Shown here: in pieces, positions 43,673-53,296 of the stretch
Numbering within the stretch: the stretch's first letter is position 1
Layout: every line of letters starts with the position of its first letter
Assembly: GCA_036365455.1 (NCBI GenBank)
Contig: JAWQUS010000009.1
Span: forward strand, 402,001-466,000
Direction of reading: 5' to 3'
DNA from: Macrosoma leucophasiata
Lineage: Eukaryota; Arthropoda; Insecta; Lepidoptera; Hedylidae
DNA: 64,000 nucleotides
Made by a program: the position numbers and the translations under genes
The notes under the pieces: generated by a model
What the model was told of the DNA's origin: nothing
The model's input: the letters and a program-made list of their open reading frames with translations, nothing else
The model's database searches: none

Positions 43673-44488
43673 AGGGTTCCGCGATTTACATTTATAATAT
43701 TATTTTAGGGTTCCGCGGTTTACAGTTATAGTATTATTTTAGGGTTCCGCGATTTACAGTTATAATATTATTTTAGGGTTCCGCGATTTACATTTATAAT
43801 ATTATTTTAGGGTTCCGCGATTTACAGTTATAATATTATTTTAGGGTTCCGCGATTTACAGTTATAATATTATTTTAGGGTTCCGCGATTTACATTTATA
43901 ATATTATTTTAGGGTTCCGCGATTTACATTTATAATATTATTTTAGGGTTCCGCGATTTACATTTATAATATTATTTTAGGGTTCCGCGGTTTACAGTTA
44001 TAGTATTATTTTAGGGTTCCGCGATTTACAGTTATAATATTATTTTAGGGTTCCGCGATTTACATTTATAATATTATTTTAGGGTTCCGCGATTTACAGT
44101 TATAATATTATTTTAGGGTTCCGCGATTTACATTTATAATATTATTTTAGGGTTCCGCGATTTACAGTTATGATATTATTTTAGGGTTCCGCGATTTACA
44201 GTTATAATATTATTTTAGGGTTCCGCGATTTACAGTTATATTATTATTTTAGGGTTCCGCGATTTATAGTTGTAATATTATTTTAGGGTTCCGCGATTTA
44301 CAGTTATAATATTATTTAAGGGTTCCGCAATTTACAGTTGTAATATTATTTTAGGGTTCCGCGATTTACAGTTATAATATTATTTTAGGGTTCCGCGATT
44401 TACAGTTATAATATTATTTTAGGGTTCCGCGATTTACAGTTATAATATTATTTTAGGGTTCCGCGATTTCCATTTATAATATTATTTT
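43673..44488 (+). repeat. Minisatellite: 24 units of exactly 34 bp
   Basis: Each unit starts AGGGTTCCGCG, continues ATTTACA(G/T)TTATAAT and ends ATTATTTT. Unit length never changes; units differ only by substitutions. Unit starts resemble the GTTCCG repeat end (AGGGTTCCG), which points to its origin. Confidence 0.97.
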
Positions 44489-44594
44489 AGACGAATAGAG
44501 TAAAAACTGGTGGACGATTAATAGTGAGTTATTACAGCAAATGACCAACATTAATCAACACCTAGCTGTGCTATGCTGTGTGAGAATTTATGAT

Positions 44595-44885
44595 TGTTCA
44601 GTATCTACCCGGACGAAGTCGTGGGCGCAGCTAGTATAAAAGTAGCCTTAGTTACTCCTTATTACATAAGCTATCTGCCAGTGAAAGTCCCGTCGAAATC
44701 GGTCCAGCCGTTCCCAAGATTAGCGGGAGCAAACAGACAGATAGACAGACAGACAAAAATTGTATAAAATGTTGTTTTGGTATATGTACCGTGTAAACAT
44801 ACTTAAGCATTAAGTAAAAAATTGTTATTTTTATACTGCAAACAGACACTCCAATTTTATTTATTTATATAGATTATCATTGAGA
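44595..44885 (-). repeat. Right arm of inverted repeats around the minisatellite
   Basis: ACCCGGACGAAGTCGTGGGC, CGCAGCTAGTATAAAAGTAG, GCTATCTGCCAGTGAAAG, then (ACAG)n. GACACTCCAATTTTATTTAT continues as in other lepidopteran copies and at about 22113. Confidence 0.75.
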
Positions 44886-44937
44886 AAAAAGTAAGAAACT
44901 AGTTTGTTTTCTAAATAAACTTCGTAGACCCACAATG

Positions 44938-45005
44938 ATGCCGCGTAGCTACGAGCTACGAGTTACATAACTACGAGCTACGTTGCTACGGGCTACGCTT
45001 TTCGC
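44938..45005. repeat. Degenerate CTACGAG repeats
   Basis: GTAGCTACGAGCTACGAG, AACTACGAGCTACG and TTGCTACGGGCTACGC. A similar patch is at 25199-25250. Confidence 0.6.
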
Positions 45006-45197
45006 GTAGATATTGGGTTCTAAGCATTCGATACAATAAAATTGAATGGGATACAAAACTATTAGGAAAGTGAGAAAATATAATTTTATGCAATTTTAAA
45101 TTACGGGTTATCTGAGTTAGAGAAGTTGGGAAGATGGAAGGGGGAAGGGGGGAGGGTTTAAGATTGAAAAACGTTTATGACGATTTCCGGCAAAAAC

Positions 45198-45364
45198 ATT
45201 CCTGAGGTCTAAAATTTTATGCGCCTGTGTCGGAAATTGCAGGCCGTACATTACCACCCGACCGGAATACGATAGTGCTGAATACTACCATTAGGCGATA
45301 GATAAATTAGCTAATGCGGTGGTGCCTATGCCCTTGAGTCCTTACACTTGAACTTTGCCAGAAT
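45198..45364 (-). repeat. SINE-A, 5' half (old)
   Basis: CCTGAGGTCTAAAATTTTAT, CACCCGACCGGAATACGATAG, AGCTAATGCGGTGGTGCC. Confidence 0.7.
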
Positions 45365-45390
45365 AAGGTTTTTTCAACAAGTATTTAGAA

Positions 45391-45561
45391 ATAACGTTTT
45401 CGTAGGTTTTCGCGAGCTTCATACATTGTAGAAATTAAACTTGCGGATTTTCTCGCGTATACAACACTCCCAAACTTCTTCTTACACCCGACGTTTCGCT
45501 CGCTTTCCAGCTACCGTGGTCACGGGTAGACGAGAAAATCCGCAAGTTCTATTTCTACAAA
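45391..45561 (+). mobile_element. Penelope-like element, second subfamily, short copy
   Basis: The extension AACGTTTTCGTAGGTTTTCG is at the left. Inverted ends TTGCGGATTTTCTCG and CGAGAAAATCCGCAA. 9-bp direct repeat TATTTAGAA at 45382-45390 and 45562-45570. Confidence 0.8.
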
Positions 45562-45836
45562 TATTTAGAAGGAAATCTTTAACTAAATTAAGGTCTAATA
45601 AATTTACAATTAGACATACTTTTCCACTTATAATTAGGTATAGATTCATATTTACCCATGCTCGTTAAACCGTACCAATGAAAAAACCAAATTAACTCCG
45701 TTAAGCATAATCCGCAAAACCATTTCTTTTTAAGACCCAAACTTCCTACCTTTTAAAGGTCTTTCATATGTAAAGTAATGTTTAATAAAGCCGAGGGTCA
45801 TAACAGTATGTACTGTGCGTCTCGAAAACGGTATTA

Positions 45837-45895
45837 AATGGGATTCACGGGTTATGAGTATGCAAACGTTGTTGTAACTCACTGACAACTCCTTG
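45837..45895 (+). repeat. Low-copy GTTATGAGTATGC segment, copy 1
   Basis: ATTCACGGGTTATGAGTATG then CAAACGTTGTTGTAACTC. Related to 47460-47562 and 49275-49387. Confidence 0.55.
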
Positions 45896-45975
45896 GGCTA
45901 TTAAAGAATGGAGTGTGTTTTTTTTGTGAGCGTGACAGCATCATGCAGTTCACACAGTGCCGGATTAGCCATGTT

Positions 45976-46263
45976 ACTGGTGGTAGAGCTCCAGTGACGG
46001 AGCTCGCGGGCGTAGGCACCACCGCATTACCTAATATACTTGCTGCTAAATAGTAGTGTTCAGCACTATCGTGTTCCGGTCAGGTGGTAATGTACGGCCC
46101 TGTAATTTCCGTAACAGAGGCATAACACCTTAGGAGTGGTAACGAATCTGCATTTTGATCGTGGTCTTTGTGTGGGTGTCTATAGGCTTCAGTCATCACT
46201 TAACATCAATGTGAACTGCATGCTTGTTACCCACTTCGATTACTTAAAAAAAAGAAAAAAAAA
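45976..46263 (+). repeat. SINE-A, full length
   Basis: ACTGGTGGTAGAGCTCCAG to TTACTTAAAAAAAAG. Confidence 0.95.
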
Positions 46264-46576
46264 TGTAGCAAGAAGCAGCAAATGCTACGGGCCCCGCGCC
46301 TGTGCCCAATAAAAAAACACGAATATCTAAACTATGTAATAAATACGCCTTAGCTATTCTCAAAGTGAGCATTGGCCACACTGTTATTATGTAGGTATTT
46401 ATTATGTTGCAAGTTGGCAATACCACAATACTAACAGGGGAAATTCCCTAATATTGTTTTCGATTCCTTTTCGTAAATGTTCTGTTTTATTTACATTCTA
46501 AATTTCAGTAGGCAATGTAACTCTAGGGCTCCATGGTCACATTTGCTACGGGCCCCGCATCGGCCTTATCCCACAC

Positions 46577-46716
46577 TGAATTCACATAGATGTTAAGTGA
46601 TGACTGCGGCCTATAGATATCCACACAAAAACCAGAGGTCAAAATGCAGATGCGTTCCCACCCCTGAAACCTTAGTTGTTATGTCTCTGTGACAGTTATT
46701 ACGGGGCCATACTATC
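46577..46716 (-). repeat. SINE-A, 3' half (old subfamily)
   Basis: AAATGCAGATGCGTTCCCAC, CCCCTGAAACC and TTATGTCTCTGTGACAGTTA. Confidence 0.7.
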
Positions 46717-46774
46717 TCTTCCCCATTATTGCCAAAAGTGATTCGAGTACTAAGTGATTAGTGAATATACTAAT

Positions 46775-46980
46775 ATTATAAAGCTGAAGAGTTTATTTGT
46801 TTGTTTGTTTGAACGCCCTAATCTCAGGAACTACTTGTCCGATTTGAAAAATTATTTTAGTGTTAGATAGCCCATTTATCTTTTAGAAGGCTTTATACTA
46901 TATAACATCACGCTAAGACGAATAGGAGAGGGTAGGTAACATTGCACCTCGCGAAGCCAGGGCGGTCCGCTAGTGTTGTA
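46775..46980 (+). repeat. Dispersed lepidopteran repeat with TTTG run
   Basis: ATTATAAAGCTGAAGAG, (TTTG)n, CGCCCTAATCTCAGGAACTA, GTTAGATAGCCCATTTATC. Confidence 0.65.
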
Positions 46981-48332
46981 TAAAACAGATTTTGATAATT
47001 TCACAAAAACATCGCTTTAAAAAATTTCAAAGTGTGCATTGAAATCAATACAAATGTTGACTGTTGCACGAATCGTGTTCAGTTATAATTGATATGCCTT
47101 TAATTGGCATGCATAGGAGAAAGTGACGAACATAGAAAAATGCACGGCAATTTTACGTATTCTATCCTTTACAATAAACCGATGGTGCGAACAAGTATGT
47201 AGTTCAAATAAATGAAAAGACGAATAGTAAAGAAGCAGAATATCTCCACGTTCGCTGCACTTGATACGGCTTGGCCTTATGATACATACATATCGAATAT
47301 AGCCGAAACATTTGTAAAAATATATCAAATTACTGGAAAATTAAATTAGAAAATCAAAACATTTTTTCACAGATGTTATTTTTAACGTCAACACTTGTAA
47401 GATTTTAATTATCTTATATTTAAACACTAAGGCGTAATGCTCGTGGCTGAATGCCGTCGGTGTAAAGCTGAATTTGGAGATTATGAGTATGCTAATGTAA
47501 TTGCAAGTCCCTATCACTGCCGTCACTCCAAATTACATTCCAGCCGGGCAGTTTGAAACGGTGATTCGTTTTTAGAAACCCTAAGTAATAAATGAATATA
47601 GGTTTTAGTTCTTGCTTTGAAAGTAAAGAGTTTGTTTAATGTTCCGCCTTTACATCACAGAAGGCATGACTCATCACAGGGAATAAAAAAAAGTCCAGAC
47701 CTCTCAGCTAAAAGAATAATGGATTAATTAGAGAATAACAGAAAATATTGTATAAAAATGACGTAATCATCAAGTATTTTAACATTGAACAATTAAAAAA
47801 TACGAATATCCACTAAACTTCCTTACATATTATTATAGTAGATGAGAAGTGTATCTGTCCCTTTTCAAAATGAACATTGATCTCTGGTTTACATACTTCA
47901 GTATTGACTAACAGTGCTCAACAATAAATATTGCATATCGAGCCTAGGCAGGAGACTTTGGCTTATTTCGGATTTGTAGAGCGTTATCTCTTTCGCACAG
48001 TACGTATTTATCGTTTACCGACCATTTCGATCAAGTTTTAACCAATACCGGACTGTCAGTGCTTACGTAGGCAGTGTGCAACAGAGATAACGCCCTAGGA
48101 AGTCGAAACGAGCCGATCGTATCTTTCGCAGACTCGACGTGTTATATTACACTAAAATTTTTGAAACAACCTTTCCTCTCTTGGTATATGAACATTAATT
48201 CCAAAAAACGTTTTCAAACATACTATTTGATCACACTGAAGCAGTGGTTAATCATGCCTCAGCAACAACAGATCTTCTGCTGCTACATCACTACTAATAT
48301 TATTTTAGTATGAATAATTCAGACTACTTTTT
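46981..48332. other. Mostly unassigned
   Basis: Holds the second GTTATGAGTATGC segment (47460-47562). No gene recognised. Confidence 0.35.
47460..47562 (+). repeat. Low-copy GTTATGAGTATGC segment, copy 2
   Basis: GATTATGAGTATGCTAATGT, TGCCGTCACTCCAAATTACA and GGGCAGTTTGAAACGGTGAT. Confidence 0.6.
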
Positions 48333-49212
48333 ACTGGTGGTAGAGCTCCAGTAGGCACTACCGCATTCAAAAATTCAAAAAAAAAAATTAATCATTTATT
48401 TCAAATTGGTCTACAAGGATACTTTGGCATTGTCGGGTTACAAGCTACCTAGAGAGAATGACTTATAATAATAATTCAATAGGTATTAATAAATACCAAT
48501 TTAATAATAATATTGAACCGATACGTGAATCATCAAATTTTTCAATTCCTTCATAGAAGAAAAAGAAAAATCTGTTCGTCATAATCACAGTCATTCACTT
48601 AGCAGAGTTTCAAGTGCAGGCACTACTGATAAGAACTCCGCTACCCAACAAACTCAGCGTGTTGCTCTTTTGTCAAAACCTTAGATTTAATACAAATATA
48701 ATTACATAGAATAAAGATAATGTGAACGTCCATGGCATATAAATATTTGCATATAAACACATACGCAAATACCCATCAACAGCTTAATATCGTGATAAAA
48801 TATGACACCCGCAAATCACAACAGACCAGTCCCCACAATCAGCACCCGTTCACGAGTATGACGCATGTGGCAGCCATTGCTCTCCTCGACCATTTTGAAG
48901 GGAAGTGAGCAACCCGTCACACGACGCCGCCGAAGGCAAAGACAGTAAAGTGAGCATGACTGTTATGATTAACAGTGCATTACCTAATATACTTGTCGCT
49001 ACATGGTAGTGTTCAGCACTATCGTGTTCCGGTCAGATGGTAATGTACGACCCTGTAATTACCGACACAGACGCATAACACCTAATGCCTCAGGAGTGGC
49101 AGCGCATCTGCATTTAGACCTCTGGTCATTATGTGGGTGTCTATAGGCTGCAGTCATCACTTAACATCAATGTGAACTACACGCTTGTTTGCAACTTTTA
49201 TTACATAAAAAA
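48333..49212 (+). repeat. SINE-A interrupted by a LINE 3' UTR (family F)
   Basis: ACTGGTGGTAGAGCTCCAG...CCGCATT, then GCATTACCTAATATACTTG to TTATTACATAAAAAAG. A short internal deletion precedes the insertion. Confidence 0.85.
48368..48976 (-). mobile_element. LINE 3' UTR (family F) nested in SINE-A
   Basis: GCATT duplicated at 48363-48367 and 48977-48981. Matches 60222-60835 over CAATTCCTTCA, AACTCCGCTACCCAACAAAC, ACGAGTATGACGCATGTG and AGCAACCCG. Confidence 0.8.
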
Positions 49213-49274
49213 GACTAAATAAAATACTCTCCATTATTAAAACACCTTATCGAGCTGAATGTCCCCCGAGAAAA

Positions 49275-49387
49275 TCATTGTATTAAGCGAAATTCGCGGG
49301 TTATGAGTATGCAAATGTAGTTGTAAATCAGCACCACTGTCACCGCTCCAAATAATTACACTTAAACCTGACAGTTTAGAACGGTGA
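49275..49387 (+). repeat. Low-copy GTTATGAGTATGC segment, copy 3
   Basis: GGGTTATGAGTATGCAAATG, CACTGTCACCGCTCCAAATA and GACAGTTTAGAACGGTGATA. Confidence 0.6.
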
Positions 49388-49974
49388 TAACTTTTCGGGC
49401 ACTCGTAGAGTATTAAACGCTTAAAATAAATGGTTTTGGTGTAGCTTTGGAATGGATGTTGCTAACTTCTTTTTGGTTGGAGCGTCATTAGTTACTGCTG
49501 TTCGAAAAAAAATGCGAATGCGCACTTATAAGCTTGTGCAAGCAAAGTATTATCTGTATTATAAATATGCATATACAAAAATATTTTAAACTTTTCAAAC
49601 AGTGAATTACAAAGAATGTCTCCTTTTCTGTTCTTAACTCTTTGTTATCAGTTTGTAAAAGAAGAAATGAGACACTGTATCAATTAATATTTTGTGATAT
49701 TCTTTGTTATAATTTTTACAGTTTCTATATAGACATGATATTGTTAATCATTATAGTTTAAAATAGCTTATAAATTTTGGATTCTTGTAACACTAATATA
49801 ACCATTTTGTCACTGTTTGTCAAGTCAACAGTCAAAATAAACATTTTGACTGTTGACTTTGAAAGTAAAATTTTAGAGTCGCATGTAAATAACTTGGGAG
49901 TCTTTTATCATCAAATACCGAATGTGCTCTTGAAATATTTACCGACACAACACAACCCGTCGACCTAACTAGCC
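49388..49974. other. Unassigned, contains a perfect hairpin
   Basis: No gene recognised; see 49822-49859. Confidence 0.4.
49822..49859. repeat. Perfect hairpin, 17-bp stem, 4-nt loop
   Basis: AAGTCAACAGTCAAAAT and its exact inverse around AAAC. Confidence 0.9.
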
Positions 49975-50205
49975 CTAACTATAGCATAGTTGGTAATAGA
50001 TGGCGCTACTGCTACCATAAAGCAAGGCAATAAATGTGAAGGAAAGATTTGACAAATCGGGCAGGACTTCAGTAGCTCAATTGGAAGAGCGGCTGGACTA
50101 GATTTCCAGTAGGCCGCGAGTTCGAGTCTCGCCTGAAGTCAAATTTTTCTTTCAATTTTTCTTTAAAATAAAATATATTTCACAAGCATGTGTTAATGCG
50201 AAATA
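49975..50205 (+). repeat. T-repeat, third copy
   Basis: GGTAATAGATGGCGCTACTG, GGAAAGATTTGACAAATCGG, tRNA-like core, AAATATATTTCACAAGCATG. Confidence 0.85.
50065..50140 (+). repeat. tRNA-like core of T-repeat, best preserved
   Basis: All four stems pair here, including CTGGA/TCCAG in the anticodon arm with loop CTAGATT. The 8-bp acceptor GACTTCAG/CTGAAGTC is unusual. AGA would specify serine, but the variable region is short (6 nt), unlike a serine tRNA. A working tRNA gene cannot be excluded from sequence alone. Confidence 0.7.
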
Positions 50206-50207
50206 AT

Positions 50208-50365
50208 GTAAAAACAACGACCCGTCCATTTGGTCGCTTTTCAGCTTCCGTGGCCAGACTGAGGTGATTTGTTAGACAGCAGTTTGAAAAATTATGATGT
50301 GCAGCTACCTCCGTCTATTTCGCGGGCGTCTGTGGTAGCGTTCAGGATTAACACAAAAGTTACCA
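50208..50365 (-). mobile_element. Penelope-like element fragment
   Basis: GGTCGCTTTTCAGCTTCCG plus a minus-strand frame ending NFCVNPERYHRRPRNR at TAG near 50305, as in the 725-1268 element. Confidence 0.7.
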
Positions 50366-50869
50366 AAGACGTTAAGTCGGGTTAATTTTAAATAATCATT
50401 TTGCTTTAACTGGTACTTGGCAAGGTTTTTTAATATGTCTGACGATAACTGTAAATGACATATGAGTTCACTCACAAGAAACCACGTGTATCTTTTCACC
50501 GGTTATATGGTACAGTATGCCCGCACATTCCCGTTGTTTAAAGTTAGTGATAGAAGAAAACGCTCTTGGCTCATCATTACTCGACCCATTGCCTCTAATT
50601 GTTTACCGCATCTAAGTGCTTCAATCGCCATTTTTGTATCTTTTTGTATCAAACATTCCCAGAGCAAGCTTGGAAATCTAAGCTGATCTGCAGAGAAGCA
50701 TTTGATGTTTCATATTTTTCTTATATCCAAGAATATTATATTGTATTATTATATCACTCATTTATTAATTATGCATATGAATTATTTTTTTACATATATA
50801 AGTAACTTAATTAAATATAATAAAAGATAATATTAATAAAGCACAAATATATATAAAAAAATAAAAAAT

Positions 50870-51440
50870 AGTGTGCCACCGGCAGCGGGAACAGGGTCCA
50901 AGCCGTCGATGATTAGGGTCACAGAGACAGGAACCTCCTCACTATACGTGCCGTGCCGAGGAGTACCGCCTTCTGCATCAGACCCTTGACCCAACTTCCT
51001 AGCGTGAGCCTCTTGAGGTGTTGGTCGAGGCTCTTTGCTATAAGTCCGTTGACCGTAACGACTATCGGCACAATGATGGCCGAATCTACGTCCCACATGG
51101 CGACAATCTCGTGAGCCAGATCAAAATATTTAAGTTCCTTGTCTTTCTCCGCCTTCACGAGATTCCCATCATGAGGGACGGTGACATCGATAATCACTGC
51201 GCGGCGCTCCGAGCGGTCTATCACCACTATATCAGCCTTATTGGCTACAATAGTCCTGTCAGTGATGATAGACCGGTCCCAATACATTGTGGCATGGTCG
51301 TTTGCCAGAACTGGGTCGGGCACATACCTGTAGTATGGCACCTCCACGGCCACAAGACTGTATCGCAAGGCAAGTTGCTGATGGATAATCCTGGCCAATT
51401 GGTTGTGTCTGTGCAGATATTCGCCGTTGGCAAGACTATT
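50870..51440 (-). mobile_element. RLE-type LINE 3' fragment
   Basis: Coding end at 50919-51437 followed by a short 3' UTR (CGCTGCCGGTGGCACACTA). It abuts an (AAT)n run at 51440-51458, which belongs to another LINE tail (51440-51530). Confidence 0.75.
50919..51437 (-). pseudogene. Restriction-like endonuclease domain of a non-LTR retrotransposon
   Basis: Frame open from EYLHRHNQLARIIHQQLAL to the stop: YVPDPVL..., YWDRSIITDRTIVANKADIV, AVIIDVTVPHDGNLVKAEKD, KELKYFDLAHEI. The ADIVV...IDVTVPHD...E..K pattern fits the PD-(D/E)xK-type endonuclease at the C-terminus of R2/R4/NeSL-like LINEs. The RT is missing upstream. The fragment itself has no frameshift. Exact clade uncertain. Confidence 0.75.
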
Positions 51441-51530
51441 ATTATTATTATTAGTTATTATTCTTTCTTGCCGTGTGAGCGGGAACGGTCCGCGAGTCTA
51501 AACGAACGCTCAGCGGTCGGTGCGTATTGA
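51441..51530 (-). repeat. LINE or SINE 3' end with (AAT)n tail
   Basis: Minus strand: CGTTTAGACTCGCGGACCG, CGCTCACACGGCAAGAAAG, then AATAATAAT. Confidence 0.5.
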
Positions 51531-51721
51531 TAATCTAACTCCTTTTATATCTTTGTTTACATTATTATACATACTGTATGCTTTTTCTACCTAACACTGA
51601 AACAGGCTTCTTGCAGTTAGTATTATTAATTGCAGAAACTGTTTGCATAAGGGTTTATCTTATTCATACGAATATAATTAGACTGTGTCTACAAAATTAA
51701 AAAAAAGAAGTCAGTGTAGAG

Positions 51722-51888
51722 CAGAGGTTCCCAAACTATTTTTTCTTGTAGACCCTTTGCAATTTTTTCTGGTTTCTGTGGACCCCCCGTCCTTGCTACG
51801 TTTATATCACATTCCCATATTTCCAATTTTTATTCACGCCTACGTAGACCCCCATCGAGTCTCCCATGGACCACTTTGGGAATCACTG
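51722..51888. mobile_element. hAT-like MITE
   Basis: Ends CAGAGGTTCCCAAA and TTTGGGAATCACTG pair as imperfect terminal inverted repeats. Length 167 bp, no coding. No clean 8-bp duplication, so old. Confidence 0.65.
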
Positions 51889-51898
51889 GTATTATGTA

Positions 51899-51958
51899 AC
51901 ATCACTTAACATCAATGTGAACTGCATACTTGTTTGTCACCTTCGTTCCATAAAAAAA
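51899..51958 (+). repeat. SINE-A, 3' end only
   Basis: CATCACTTAACATCAATGTG, ACTGCATACTTGTTTGTCAC, poly(A). Confidence 0.85.
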
Positions 51959-51974
51959 ACTCGTACTAAATTCC

Positions 51975-52500
51975 CTGCATAGCAAGTGTATTCAGCATGC
52001 CCGCACGTCCTCGCGGCTTAGAGTGAACTCGGGAACAAAACCCTCTCGGCCCCCATCATGCGTCTTATTGTTTTTCACTCTCATACATAGAGCAACTCGA
52101 CCCACCGGTCGCGGCGGACCGGAGGGGAGTAGCCATAGCGTTTATTACTGATGCAAAACAGACTGTCATTTTTAGCGGGGAGAAATACGTGTGACACACA
52201 CTCACACTACAAAAATCGTCTGTTAATACGAAACTCACACCTTGACTTTAACAAAATACATAAACAATTTTACGCACACATTAAAATATCTGGGCGACAG
52301 GTATAGGACCATTTGGTCTTGTACTATGAGAGAGGGGAAAGCCTGCATATGGCTACTCCCCTCCGGTCCGCCGCGGCCGGTGGCCCGTGTCGCTCTATGC
52401 TCTATGTGTACATCTAAGTACTTCGATCGTCCTTTTTGTATACTTTTACTACAGTCTAACAATGCATTAACCTCTTCAGCAACAAGACTTGGACCTGTTA
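51975..52500. mobile_element. Fold-back MITE with long inverted arms
   Basis: AGAGCAACTCGACCCACCGG...GGAGGGGAGTAGCCATA (52090-52136) is mirrored at 52348-52397. The outer sequence (CAGCATGCCCGCACGTCC) recurs at 50512 and 54704. Confidence 0.7.
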
Positions 52501-52667
52501 CTTTTTTATGACCCGAGACTGACACAGATCACATTTCGCACCTCCGGACTTCCGATGTTCCGATTTCCAATAAATGAACTAAAAATTTTCTAGACCCAGG
52601 TGGTCCAGATATTTAAATTTTTTTTTGACTCTGCAAATGACAAATACTTCCTAAATATATTATTTTT

Positions 52668-52800
52668 ACCAGCTGACCCGACAAACGTCGTTCTTCCATA
52701 CAAATAAAGATAAAGCCACTGTTTAAAAAAAATATTAAAAAACGTCAAGGGAATGGTTTGAATTAAATTTAATTTCATGCGCGCTATTCGCCAAACGACT
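52668..52800 (+). repeat. Dispersed repeat, CAGCTGACCCGACAAACG type
   Basis: ACCAGCTGACCCGACAAACG followed by AT-rich sequence, a form common in lepidopteran genomes. Confidence 0.5.
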
Positions 52801-53296
52801 CCTTATTAAAATAATATAACAGTAATATTGAGCACGAAATGAATTACTACGTATTTAATTTTATCAGAGATACTTTATTGATCTAAATAGCTTATTATAT
52901 ACCTTATTACCACACCACAAGTAATAATGCGTATTGTAACCTAAACCACCCATAAAAGATAGATATATACCATCGCGGACTTTTTTCTAGATCTACCAAA
53001 GAGAAAAAAATCCACCATGCACTGCTTTGGTATATCTTAAAAGCTTTAGGCAGCGACTTCGATAAAAGCTCGCATTCGGCTTTTTTTATGTAATGGAAAT
53101 GGCAAACAAGCATGCAGTTCAGATTGATGTTAAGTGATGACTGCAGCCTATAGACACTCACACAAAGACCAAGGTCAAAATGCAGATGTGTTACCACTCC
53201 TGAAGTCTAAGGTGTTATGCCTCTGTGCCGAAAATTACAGGGACGTACATTACCCGGAACGCGATAGTGCTAAACACTACCATTTAGTAGCAAGTA

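Noticed and set aside
43673..44488. CRISPR-like array
   Set aside because: Units are tandem with no unique spacers, and the context is an animal genome. It is a minisatellite.
51018..51530. 170-codon plus-strand frame
   Set aside because: Shadow of the RLE-type LINE coding sequence on the opposite strand.
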